Assembly: GCA_044224925.1 (NCBI GenBank)
Contig: JBGAJM010000001.1
Coordinates: 558,001 to 622,000, forward strand
Reading direction: 5' to 3'
Length of the DNA stretch: 64,000 bases
Source of the DNA: Kapaibacterium sp044224925
Lineage (GTDB): Bacteria > Bacteroidota > Ignavibacteria > Kapaibacteriales > Kapaibacteriaceae
Positions 9,916-17,465 of this stretch are shown here, one piece after another. Within the stretch, counting starts at the first letter, position 1; each line of letters begins with the position of its first letter. The position numbers and the translations under genes are program-made. The notes beneath the pieces were generated by a model. That model saw only the letters and a program-made list of their open reading frames with translations, made no database searches and was not told the origin of the DNA.

Positions 9916-10671
9916 CTACTCTGCTAGCAGGAACCAATGGATTCGTTCAGTGGGAAGGAGAATAGCCGCCGTTGTGATCGTGAACGTGCCTGCCATCTCG
10001 TCGATCTTCGAAACGCAACACCCGATGCTCTCACCGCTTTGCGAGATCACCACTGCCGTGATGCGCGAGCGCAACGTCAACGGCGCCGGTGATGACACTG
10101 TAAAGGTGCTCGAACGACCATCAGGTGTGACAACACCATTGATCAAGGGTCGTGAAGGCGGCGTGGCCGAAATGGTGAGCGTGTTTCCGTTCTTCGTGAT
10201 GCGTGTGTACTCATCACCAACCAAGCGAACATTCCCTGCCACCTCGTTCACGCTCGTGACCACACCCGAGACCTCTCGGTCCAGTGCTGTGGCCGTTGCG
10301 GCATGCTCGGCTTTGAGTGCATACGGCACGCTCGTGAGGACTGTGCGTGGGAACATCTCTTCGTCATCGTCCACGAGGATGCCCAGGTAGACCGTTCCCT
10401 CCGCCAACAACTCCATGGGAAGTCCATGCTGTTCACCAAGACGCAACGCCACTACGCCATCTGCGAAGTCGGCATCGTAGTGCTCTTCAAAGCGTGCCTC
10501 TGTAGCCGCGACCCCATCGTACCACCGCACCGTCACGCGATGCGACCCTTGCAACGGCGCACCATTGCGCGTGGCCATCGCCTGATAGCTGATCGTATGT
10601 GGGAGTTGTGCCACGGCCCCGCTCGATGCCACGAGCATCAGTAGTCCGACCATGGTCTGCTTCATCGTCAT
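9916..10671 (-). CDS. Exported protein, first gene of the surface-protein cluster
   Basis: The 251-residue protein starts at 10671, where AGGAGG lies six bases upstream; ATG 10665 is the alternative. An open frame runs upstream to 10731 but lacks a signal peptide and a ribosome site. The signal segment is KQTMVGLLMLVASSGAVAQ. The segment after it (PHTISYQAMATRNGAPLQG, then TVYLGILVDDDE and SVPYALKAEHAATA) is a recurrent N-terminal domain of exported Bacteroidota proteins that carry tail-fibre-like regions. The C-terminal 34 residues match those of the next gene (PTER-x-x-W end). A 43-base gap with a fresh ribosome site separates it from that gene. Confidence 0.75.
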   Translation of the reverse strand: MTMKQTMVGLLMLVASSGAVAQLPHTISYQAMATRNGAPLQGSHRVTVRWYDGVAATEARFEEHYDADFADGVVALRLGEQHGLPMELLAEGTVYLGILVDDDEEMFPRTVLTSVPYALKAEHAATATALDREVSGVVTSVNEVAGNVRLVGDEYTRITKNGNTLTISATPPSRPLINGVVTPDGRSSTFTVSSPAPLTLRSRITAVVISQSGESIGCCVSKIDEMAGTFTITTAAILLPTERIHWFLLAE

Positions 10672-10687
10672 CGTCCGCCTCCTGCAT

Positions 10688-10712
10688 GCGTGTACCCCCC
10701 TACGGGACACGC
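10688..10712 (-). promoter_or_regulatory. Hairpin in the leader of the surface-protein cluster
   Basis: Arms GCGTGT (10688-10693) and ACACGC (10707-10712) are exact complements, and an inner CCC/GGG pairing lengthens the stem with one bulged base. It lies just upstream of the AGGAGG ribosome site of the first cluster gene, so in the transcript it would sit directly 5' of that site. It may protect or control translation initiation; there is no direct evidence for a ligand or protein. Confidence 0.35.
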
Positions 10713-10754
10713 ATCCATCCGAACGTGACACTATGCACTATCGATTTTTCATCG

Positions 10755-10789
10755 CACTCGTCACTCGTCACTCGTCACTTGTCACTTCT
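10755..10789. repeat. Five tandem copies of a 7-base repeat (CACTCGT)
   Basis: Three perfect copies of CACTCGT are followed by two that drift to CACTTGT and CACTTCT. The array runs directly into the 11-base repeat array that follows. It is non-coding, lying about 85 bases upstream of the start of the surface-protein cluster and past the end of the TMEM220-like gene. Confidence 0.9.
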
Positions 10790-10793
10790 TTTA

Positions 10794-10867
10794 TACTTCT
10801 CTTTTACTTCTCTTTTACTTCTCTTTTACTTCTCTTTTACTTCTCTTTTACTTCTCTTTTACTTCTC
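10794..10867. repeat. 11-base tandem repeat (TACTTCTCTTT), about 6.7 copies
   Basis: Six perfect units start at 10794, 10805, 10816, 10827, 10838 and 10849, and a partial unit covers 10860-10867. The plus strand is almost pure pyrimidine apart from one A per unit. Perfect identity between units suggests recent slippage. The array overlaps the last codons and stop of the TMEM220-like gene and is upstream of the divergently placed promoter area of the surface cluster. Confidence 0.95.
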
Positions 10868-11163
10868 CACCACAACCCCCCACTCCACACCGCACAGATC
10901 ACCAATCCACCCGTTTCCCGTTCCACCTCGCCATCCCACCACCGTCCCGTGGTCTGTGTATACGAAACGATGGCCCAGATGAGAAAGGCAATGGTCGTGA
11001 TGAGGGTGATGGTCGACGTGGCCGGTCGACGGAAGGCATACAGATACGACAACAGTGCCATCCATCCATAGGCGGGTATCCAGATGTACGGATCGGGATC
11101 GTTGTACTGTAGTGTTGCAAAGGCAACGAAGATGGTGGCCATCGCAAAGGAGACGTAGCGCAT
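10837..11163 (-). CDS. TMEM220-like small membrane protein
   Basis: The 108-residue protein begins MRYVSFAMATIFVAFATLQ followed by YNDPDPYIWIPAYG, the sequence typical of the TMEM220 family, and has about three hydrophobic helices. Its function is not established. The C-terminal residues KREVKEK and the TAA stop are encoded inside the 11-base tandem repeat. Because all units are identical, the frame always ends in the third unit, so copy-number change should not alter the protein while three units remain. Only a poor ribosome site precedes the ATG. It diverges from the aldo/keto reductase gene across a palindrome. Confidence 0.75.
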   Translation of the reverse strand: MRYVSFAMATIFVAFATLQYNDPDPYIWIPAYGWMALLSYLYAFRRPATSTITLITTIAFLIWAIVSYTQTTGRWWDGEVERETGGLVICAVWSGGLWWRSKREVKEK

Positions 11164-11181
11164 GTGTTCGCCAAGTGTATG

Positions 11182-11205
11182 GTAGATTCGCCGAGGCGAA
11201 TCTAC
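11182..11205. promoter_or_regulatory. Perfect 24-base palindrome between divergent genes
   Basis: The arms GTAGATTCGCC and GGCGAATCTAC are exact complements around a two-base centre. On each strand the palindrome contains TAGATTCG, one mismatch from the TAnnTTTG -7 element, facing the gene on that side (aldo/keto reductase on +, TMEM220-like on -). It could be an operator, a pair of overlapping promoters, or one copy of a dispersed palindromic repeat; the sequence alone does not decide. Confidence 0.55.
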
Positions 11206-11218
11206 TCACGAGGTACAG

Positions 11219-12241
11219 ATGCGATATCAACTATTTGGACGGAGTGGTCTGCGCGTTTCGGAATTGGCGCTTGGGACCATGACCTTTGGAACGGAATGGG
11301 GCTATGGGGCCGATCTCGAAACGTCGCGTGCGATCTTCGATCGGTTCGCCGAGGCCGGCGGCACCTTCATCGATACGGCCAACCGCTACACGGAAGGCAC
11401 GAGCGAGATCTATGTGGGCGATTGCATTGCTGCCGATCGCGATCATTTCGTGGTGGCCACGAAGTATTCACTGCAAACACGGTTGGGCGACCTGAATGCG
11501 GCGGGCAATCACAAGAAGAACATGATGCGCAGTATCGAGGCATCGTTGCGTCGGTTGAAGACGGACTATGTTGACGTGTACTGGCTGCATGCATGGGACT
11601 TCACCACGCCCGAAGAAGAAGTGATGCGCGCCCTTGATGATCTGGTGCGCAGCGGCAAGGTCCTGCACATCGGTGTGAGTGACACGCCGGCGTGGATCGT
11701 TGCGAAGAGCAACACGTTGGCGGAACTGCGCGGATGGTCGCAGTATGTGGGTCTGCAGATCGAATACTCCCTCGTGCGGCGTGATGCGGAACGTGATCTT
11801 CTTCCGATGGCAGCCGCCTATGGCATGGCCGTCACACCATGGTCACCACTTGGTGCAGGTGTCTTGAGTGGCAAGTATCTCACGTCGACGTCGGTCGCCG
11901 GAGCACGTCTCAAGCCCGAGTCGCTGCGCCTTAGCGCTTCCAACCTTGCCATCGCTACCGAAGTCGCCGCCATCGCAACCGAACTCGGTTGCACCTCTCC
12001 ACAGATCGCGCTTGCATGGATCCGTCAGCAACAGCCGGGCGCCATTCCCATTCTGGGGGTTCGCTCTGTGGCGCAGCTTGAGGACAACATGCGATGTCTC
12101 GACGTAACGCTCTCGCCAGCGCAGATGGAGCGATTGAACGCCGTTTCGGCCATAGTGCTCGGTTTCCCGCACGACATGCTGGCAGCTGAGAACATTCAGA
12201 ACATGCTATTTTCATCCATGACCGCCGAATTGCGTCGTTAA
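11219..12241 (+). CDS. Aldo/keto reductase
   Basis: The 340-residue protein has the AKR fold motifs in order: MRYQLFGRSGLRVSELALGT at the start, FIDTANRYTEGTSE with the catalytic Asp and Tyr, VVATKYSL with the catalytic Lys, and YVDVYWLHAWD with the active-site His. The C-terminal NADPH-binding stretch is PILGVRSVAQLEDN. This group resembles the YghZ/IolS-like or AKR13-type reductases, which reduce aldehydes or ketones with NADPH; the real substrate cannot be told. The start has GAGG about seven bases upstream. It stands alone as a short transcription unit followed 23 bases later by the serine hydrolase gene. Confidence 0.9.
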   Translation: MRYQLFGRSGLRVSELALGTMTFGTEWGYGADLETSRAIFDRFAEAGGTFIDTANRYTEGTSEIYVGDCIAADRDHFVVATKYSLQTRLGDLNAAGNHKKNMMRSIEASLRRLKTDYVDVYWLHAWDFTTPEEEVMRALDDLVRSGKVLHIGVSDTPAWIVAKSNTLAELRGWSQYVGLQIEYSLVRRDAERDLLPMAAAYGMAVTPWSPLGAGVLSGKYLTSTSVAGARLKPESLRLSASNLAIATEVAAIATELGCTSPQIALAWIRQQQPGAIPILGVRSVAQLEDNMRCLDVTLSPAQMERLNAVSAIVLGFPHDMLAAENIQNMLFSSMTAELRR

Positions 12242-12264
12242 CCTTCTGTTCGTTTGGGAGCCTC

Positions 12265-13713
12265 ATGCATCGTTTCCGTACTGCTGTCCTTGCCTGCACC
12301 CTCGTCCTTTCCACCTTGTCACTTGCCGCGCAGATCAATGAAGACTCGCTCCGCGCACAGGTGAACCGCATCGTCACACCCTACGTCAACAAGCACAATG
12401 CCGGAGTTGTCGTGGGAGTGGTGCACGAAGAGAACGTGGGTGTGCCCAAGCGCTCCTACTACACGTACGGAAAGACGCGGCATGCGGCGGATGCACCACG
12501 TCCGGACACACTGTCGCTCTATCACATCGGTTCCGTGACGAAGACCTTCACAGCCCTCGTCCTGGCCAAGCTGATCCAACCCGGACAGTCCCTCCATCTC
12601 GAAGACACGCTGAACGGTCTCGTGCCAAGCGGTGTGCAGGCACATGGAGCTTCCGTTGGTTCGATGTGGATCCCCGTCCGACTCATCGATCTTGCCACGC
12701 ACACATCCGGCTTCCCCGAGAACTATCCGGAGGGTGCCCGCGATTCGCTGACGTACGAAGAGATGTACACGAAGGTGAACAACTTCGATCTTCCGCGCGC
12801 ACCGGGAACGTGTTACGAGTATTCGAACCTTGGCGTGTCCATGCTCGGCGTTGCACTTACGCACCACTTGGAGACCACCGTGGCCACGATGCTCACGAAC
12901 CAGGTGTGCGATGTGATCGGCATGCCGGATACACGCATCGACTTGAACGAAGAGCAGCTCACCCGCCGCGTCATCCCCTATGTGGGCAATGATTCCGTCA
13001 GCTTCCACAAGCCCACGTGGCCTGCGTTCTATGCGGCCGGTGGACTGTATTCGTCGCTCGCCGACATGACGAAGTATCTCGAGTTCATGATGGGCTTCCG
13101 TCCGGAGATCATGCCCGGTGCACTCGATTCCGTGCGCATCATGCGTCGTCAGAACAACGACAAGTGCTTGCAGCCGGCATCGATCGACAGTGTTGGACTT
13201 GTGTGGCAACAAGGGTCGTTGCATGCCGCCGAAGATCCGTCCTTCCGCACAACGTGGAAAGATGGTGCCGTTGTTGGTTCCGTGAGCTTCATTGCCTTTG
13301 CCTCGCATCCGCAGACCGGAAAGCGCACCGGCGTGGTGATCATGGCAAATGATACGGCAAGCTTGCAGCCGCTGGCGAACGAGATCCTTCGCTATCTCAA
13401 TGGCTTTGCGGTGACAACATCTGTTGCAGGCAGTAACGAAATGACATCGACCGATGCACTTACCTGCACGGCCTATCCGAATCCGATCTCGACAACGGCA
13501 ACGCTCGTTGTGAACGTCGGTACACCGAAGGTCGTCCGCATCCGCATCGTGGATGAGCACGGCTCGCTCGTCGCAACGTTGCAAGATGGTGCGCTCGACG
13601 CCGGCTCGCATACCTTCACGTGGGATGCCCGCACATCTGCAAGTGGCGCGTATACGTGTACGATGGAGTCAGGCGCAGAACGGACATCGGTCGCCCTGCG
13701 CGTGCTCCGATAA
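12265..13713 (+). CDS. Secreted beta-lactamase-family serine hydrolase with T9SS C-terminal domain
   Basis: The 482-residue protein has a signal peptide (RTAVLACTLVLSTLSLAAQ). The class C beta-lactamase/D,D-peptidase fold is shown by S90-V-T-K93 (in IGSVTKTFTAL) and Y186-S-N (in YEYSNLGVSMLG). A third motif is less clear. Residues about 395-482 form a T9SS sorting domain (YPNPISTTATL, VRIRIVDEHGSLVATL, SGAYTCTMESG), so the protein is expected to cross the outer membrane and be anchored or released there. It may act as a peptidase, esterase or D-amino-acid hydrolase; the substrate is unknown. GGGAG lies eight bases before the ATG. Confidence 0.9.
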   Translation: MHRFRTAVLACTLVLSTLSLAAQINEDSLRAQVNRIVTPYVNKHNAGVVVGVVHEENVGVPKRSYYTYGKTRHAADAPRPDTLSLYHIGSVTKTFTALVLAKLIQPGQSLHLEDTLNGLVPSGVQAHGASVGSMWIPVRLIDLATHTSGFPENYPEGARDSLTYEEMYTKVNNFDLPRAPGTCYEYSNLGVSMLGVALTHHLETTVATMLTNQVCDVIGMPDTRIDLNEEQLTRRVIPYVGNDSVSFHKPTWPAFYAAGGLYSSLADMTKYLEFMMGFRPEIMPGALDSVRIMRRQNNDKCLQPASIDSVGLVWQQGSLHAAEDPSFRTTWKDGAVVGSVSFIAFASHPQTGKRTGVVIMANDTASLQPLANEILRYLNGFAVTTSVAGSNEMTSTDALTCTAYPNPISTTATLVVNVGTPKVVRIRIVDEHGSLVATLQDGALDAGSHTFTWDARTSASGAYTCTMESGAERTSVALRVLR

Positions 13714-13726
13714 CATCAGTGTTGCC

Positions 13727-14008
13727 TTAGATCAGCGCCAGTACCAGGAACACCAGTCCTAGAGAGCCCACGATCCGATGACGGAGAAGGCGGGAGGGAC
13801 AGAATGGCATGGCGGCAAGGCAGCACAACGTTCCCGCCATGTACCACGATGGAGTGGCAATGGTGGCGACGAGTGATGTCGCGCACGTGGTGAAGAAGGC
13901 CACGTGATGGAGTCGACCGAATCGACGTGATGTGGTCGCGGCAAGGATGCCAAGCGACATCGTCGCTGCATAGACGACCGTGGCGAGCGGTACGAACACC
14001 GCTATCAT
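13727..14008 (-). CDS. Small integral membrane protein, unknown
   Basis: The 93-residue product is mostly hydrophobic, with about three membrane helices (VFVPLATVVYAATMSLGIL, FFTTCATSLVATIATP, and VGSLGLVFLVLALI at the C-terminus) and arginine-rich turns. I do not recognise a family. The start overlaps the preceding stop by ATGA. It is the last gene of an eight-gene minus-strand run that includes ftsY. It ends 13 bases from the convergent serine hydrolase gene, with no hairpin terminator visible in the gap. Confidence 0.6.
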   Translation of the reverse strand: MIAVFVPLATVVYAATMSLGILAATTSRRFGRLHHVAFFTTCATSLVATIATPSWYMAGTLCCLAAMPFCPSRLLRHRIVGSLGLVFLVLALI

Positions 14009-14610
14009 TTCGTTGGATCGGTGGTGGCAACAATGTCCACATCACGGTGTGTTGCGATCACACCCGCTCGTAAGGCGAAGGTTGGGATGAACATGTGCAG
14101 CTTGACTTGATTCGCTGCAAGGACGGAGTCGCTCACCGTTGGGAGTGCAACCGTATCGAGATAGGAGCGCAGTTGACGTCGATGCACCGCGTCGACGTTC
14201 ATCTCCGACCACTCTTCATTCCCGATGCTTGCACGCAAGGCACATAGCGTGATCGTGCGGATCCAGGAATACTCGCTTGCCGAGCGTACATGTCGGTTGA
14301 ACAACGTGGCTATGTGTTCTGCTGTTGGTCCATATCGCTGATCCACAGAGTCGAGAGCTCGCAACACATCCAGTTCGAACTGGATCTGCGCCATCGTCAA
14401 CACAGAATCGCGTGGCGGTTCATAGACCTTGCGATTGATGATCTGTGTGGTGATCGTCGTATCAGCGAGAGCGGATGCGCCTTCCAGCGACATCTGCGCC
14501 TCTTGCATGCAGCCACGGAATTGTATGAATAGATAGGCTGCCGCAATGAACGTCAACGCAACGAAGATCCTGCGTCCGTACTGCTTCGACGGTTTAAGAT
14601 GCTGACTCAT
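14005..14610 (-). CDS. Membrane-anchored protein of unknown function downstream of ftsY
   Basis: The 201-residue protein has a short basic N-terminus, one membrane helix (IFVALTFIAAAYLFIQF, about residues 15-31), and an outward-facing domain with no recognised motif. Its start lies 17 bases inside the ftsY 3' end in another frame, and its stop overlaps the next gene, so it is coupled to both. The location beside ftsY suggests an envelope or secretion-linked role only by association. Confidence 0.65.
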   Translation of the reverse strand: MSQHLKPSKQYGRRIFVALTFIAAAYLFIQFRGCMQEAQMSLEGASALADTTITTQIINRKVYEPPRDSVLTMAQIQFELDVLRALDSVDQRYGPTAEHIATLFNRHVRSASEYSWIRTITLCALRASIGNEEWSEMNVDAVHRRQLRSYLDTVALPTVSDSVLAANQVKLHMFIPTFALRAGVIATHRDVDIVATTDPTK

Positions 14611-15574
14611 GAACCGCTGTGCGTTCCTCGAAGAGCGCCTCTACGAACGTGGATGGTGAGAACACTTGCAGATCGTCGATCTTCTCGCCAACTCCGATGT
14701 AGCGTACGGGCATGCTCAGCGCATCGGCAATGGCCAGCACGGCGCCGCCCTTTGCCGTACCATCGAGCTTCGTCAGGATCAGACCGGTGATCGGTGCCAC
14801 CTTCGTGAACTCCCGCGCCTGTTGCAGGGCGTTCTGTCCCGTGGTGGCATCGAGAACGAGGAAGATGTCGTTCGGCACATCGGCCTTGATCTTCTTCATC
14901 ACGCGACCGATCTTCTCGAGCTCTTGCATGAGTCCCTGCTTGTTATGCAGACGTCCGGCAGTGTCGATGATCACCACATCCACGCCTCTGCTCACGGCGG
15001 CCTTCAACGTATCATAGGCCACGGCAGCAGGGTCAGCCCCTTGTTGCTGCTGAATGATGTCGACGCCTGCACGCGATGCCCACACTTCCAACTGCTCATT
15101 GGCCGCGGCGCGGAAGGTGTCGGCCGCACCGATCAGCACCTTTTTCCCTGCCGCCTTATAGTTATGCGCCAGTTTCCCAATGGTGGTGGTCTTGCCAACG
15201 CCATTCACGCCGATCACCATGATCACGTGCGGCTTGTTCGCGGCATCGATCTCGAAAGTGGCATCGTTCGCTGCCGAAGGTGATGTGGCGAGTAAGGCTT
15301 GGATCTCCTGCTTGAGGATCTCCGTGATCACGGATGCGTCTTCGAGCTTCTCATCGCGTACACGCACCTTGAGGCGTTCGATGAGCTTTTCCGACGTCGA
15401 CACGCCCACATCGCTCGTGATCAGGATCTCTTCGATCTCTGCCAGCAAGGCCGCGTCGATCTTGCGTCCGGCGAACAGCACGGCGCGCAGCTTGCTCACG
15501 AACGTGTCGCGCGTTTTCGTCAATCCCTCCGACAGTCGGTCGAAGGTTTTCTTGATCTTATCGAACAATCCCAT
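14594..15574 (-). CDS. ftsY: Signal recognition particle receptor FtsY
   Basis: The 326-residue protein has an SRP54-type NG domain. The N-terminal helical N region is followed by the P-loop GVNGVGKTTTIGKLA, DTFRAAANEQL, the G3 box DTAGRLHNK and the G4 box TKLDGTAKGG. It docks the SRP-ribosome complex at the inner membrane, delivering membrane proteins to SecYEG. It lacks the long acidic A domain of E. coli FtsY, which is normal for many phyla. Ffh is excluded because there is no methionine-rich M domain. The start overlaps the end of the CDP-alcohol phosphatidyltransferase gene by 17 bases. Confidence 0.96.
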   Translation of the reverse strand: MGLFDKIKKTFDRLSEGLTKTRDTFVSKLRAVLFAGRKIDAALLAEIEEILITSDVGVSTSEKLIERLKVRVRDEKLEDASVITEILKQEIQALLATSPSAANDATFEIDAANKPHVIMVIGVNGVGKTTTIGKLAHNYKAAGKKVLIGAADTFRAAANEQLEVWASRAGVDIIQQQQGADPAAVAYDTLKAAVSRGVDVVIIDTAGRLHNKQGLMQELEKIGRVMKKIKADVPNDIFLVLDATTGQNALQQAREFTKVAPITGLILTKLDGTAKGGAVLAIADALSMPVRYIGVGEKIDDLQVFSPSTFVEALFEERTAVHESAS

Positions 15575-16088
15575 AGAGTCTCTTTCCGTAAGACCACAAA
15601 GATACGACCATCAGCACGCTGCTGAGGACGATCAGCCAGAAGACGGCCGGTCCGGTGGTGACCATGGCCACAACACCGGTGAGGGCGATGGCGGAAACGG
15701 CGAACTTTCCGGACCATAACGACGGGAGGATCTCCGTTTGATACCGTCGGGCCCAGATCCCTCCGAGCACGATGATCACATCGCGCGCCACCACGCAGGC
15801 CACGAACCACAGCGGAAGTCGGTCCTGCCACAGCAGCACGACGACCACGGCACCGACGAGGATCTTGTCGGCCATGGGATCCAGCACCTTGCCCCATTCG
15901 CTCACGGTATTGGTCTTGCGTGCGATCCAGCCATCCAGCCAATCGGTGCCAGATGCTGCAAAGCAGATCATCATGGCCACGATGGGTTGGTCGTGGAGCA
16001 GGAACCACACGACGGGGACCGTGAGCACGGCACGGACAAGACTGACGATGTTCGATGCCGTCCAGAATCGATGATTGAGTGGGGTCAT
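15558..16088 (-). CDS. pgsA: CDP-alcohol phosphatidyltransferase (PgsA-like)
   Basis: The start at 16088 gives a 176-residue protein beginning MTPLNHRFWTASNIVSLVRA; it overlaps the symporter stop (ATGA). An in-frame extension upstream to 16370 is low-complexity antisense of the symporter and was discarded. The full CDP-alcohol signature D-x2-DG-x2-AR-x8-G-x3-D-x3-D is present in DWLDGWIARKTNTVSEW-GKVLDPMAD. About five to six membrane helices are visible. The family transfers phosphatidyl groups from CDP-diacylglycerol; the size and N-terminus best fit phosphatidylglycerophosphate synthase, but another alcohol acceptor is possible. Confidence 0.85.
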   Translation of the reverse strand: MTPLNHRFWTASNIVSLVRAVLTVPVVWFLLHDQPIVAMMICFAASGTDWLDGWIARKTNTVSEWGKVLDPMADKILVGAVVVVLLWQDRLPLWFVACVVARDVIIVLGGIWARRYQTEILPSLWSGKFAVSAIALTGVVAMVTTGPAVFWLIVLSSVLMVVSLWSYGKRLYGIVR

Positions 16089-17464
16089 GCGTTGCGGTTC
16101 GTAAAGAAAAGAAGGGCGACGGCGGTGGCACTCACGCCAAGTCCGCCCCAAAGCGGGAGCGATGCGTCCCACTGCGATGCGACCGACAGCATGTGCATGA
16201 GCACCATGATGCTCACAGAAACTCCGAGCGGGACGAGCATGAGCGGTACGATGGCCGTGCGCACGCGTGGTGCATGTCGAGTATACGAAAGGATCATGGG
16301 AAGGAGCAACGACGGCAAGGCCAGCGAGGCCGTGTTGAACAAGAGATCGACCACCGATGGAACGAGCCATGCGGCCAGACAGCTGAGCACGGTCGATACA
16401 AGAAGACCATGACGGATGGAATGCACCGATGGTGTTCGCCGCATGGGATCGATGATGGACCGACCGATGATGGTGGCACTGACAAGGGCATATCCGTCAA
16501 GCGTTGACATCACCGCGGCGATGACGCCGGCAGCGAAGAGTCCTTTCCAGGCGATCGGCAAAACGGTCTCGGAGAGAGCGATGTACGTGTCGACGGCGCT
16601 TCCCACCGGCGTATAAGCAACGGCATAGAGTCCGGTACTGATCGTCAGCAGGTCGAAGATCATCCACCCTGCCACGCTCAAGAGCATTCCCTTTCGCGCG
16701 ATGGAGGGCGTGGCCGCGGCCGCGGACCGAAGGTGGAAGTTCGGGTCGATGAACGTTTGCAACGCCACCACCCACCACCCAAGAATGAACATCCACGAGG
16801 CATTGCCGGGAATGGTCCGATGCGAATGCGGGATCACGGCGAGCATCGTGTCGACACTGCCGAACATGCCCATCGCGAACACCAGCAAGACGATGAATCC
16901 AGCATACATGAGCACGGTCTGCACCACATTCGCATACACGTCACTGCGCAGTCCGCCCTTGTACACATAGGCCATCGACACAATGGCGCTCACGGCAAGC
17001 GACGGGAGGAAGTCCCATCCGCTGATGCTCTGCACGAACGAAGCGATCATGAGCATGTAGGCGGCGGGCACGGTGATGGTGAGCATGACCACCGAGGCGA
17101 TCGACGATGCCTTGCCGCCATACACTCCCTTGAATTGTTCGGGGATGGAGATCGATCGCGATCGGCGGATGGTACCGCTCAGCGTAAGGGCATAGATGAT
17201 GGCGGCGATGTAGTATGGCACGCCAAAGCACAAGATGGTGGCGACGCCATAGCGTTGCACGAATTCACCAACGCCAAGGATGGCACCGTACCATGTTGCG
17301 ATGAGCGTGCAGATGAAGAGCGGCAGGGTGAGCGTTCGGCCCGCGAGCACATAATCCGTCTCGCTGCGGACGGCACGTCGTGCGCCCCACCATCCGGCTC
17401 CGGCCACGAGCAGGAGCGAGACGATGATGACAACAACATCCCATGCATGAAGGTGGAGGTGCAT
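16085..17464 (-). CDS. Sodium:solute symporter family transporter
   Basis: The 459-residue protein has about 12-13 hydrophobic helices. Its N-terminal region (SETDYVLAGRTLTLPLFICT, then IATWYGAILGVGEF) matches the SSS family, which includes proline/pantothenate/sugar-type sodium symporters. A FMFILGWWVVALQTFIDPNFH-like segment lies mid-protein (18 or so residues around 215-235), and AGVIAAVMSTLDGYALVSATI covers the conserved helix near residue 310. The substrate cannot be assigned. It starts one base after the rnhB stop, so it is co-transcribed with housekeeping genes rather than with a catabolic cluster. Confidence 0.88.
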   Translation of the reverse strand: MHLHLHAWDVVVIIVSLLLVAGAGWWGARRAVRSETDYVLAGRTLTLPLFICTLIATWYGAILGVGEFVQRYGVATILCFGVPYYIAAIIYALTLSGTIRRSRSISIPEQFKGVYGGKASSIASVVMLTITVPAAYMLMIASFVQSISGWDFLPSLAVSAIVSMAYVYKGGLRSDVYANVVQTVLMYAGFIVLLVFAMGMFGSVDTMLAVIPHSHRTIPGNASWMFILGWWVVALQTFIDPNFHLRSAAAATPSIARKGMLLSVAGWMIFDLLTISTGLYAVAYTPVGSAVDTYIALSETVLPIAWKGLFAAGVIAAVMSTLDGYALVSATIIGRSIIDPMRRTPSVHSIRHGLLVSTVLSCLAAWLVPSVVDLLFNTASLALPSLLLPMILSYTRHAPRVRTAIVPLMLVPLGVSVSIMVLMHMLSVASQWDASLPLWGGLGVSATAVALLFFTNRNA

Positions 17465-17465
17465 G

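Noticed and set aside
10755..10867. Phase variation of the TMEM220-like protein by the tandem repeat
   Set aside because: The 11-base unit is not a multiple of three, but the identical units mean the frame always ends in the third unit; changing the copy number does not change the protein.
12319..13611. A 430-codon minus-strand open frame opposite the serine hydrolase
   Set aside because: It shows antisense-type composition, and the plus-strand frame has a signal peptide, catalytic motifs and a T9SS domain.
16089..16370. N-terminal extension of the CDP-alcohol phosphatidyltransferase
   Set aside because: It is antisense-like His/Arg-rich sequence inside the symporter gene; the ATGA overlap at 16088 is a better start.
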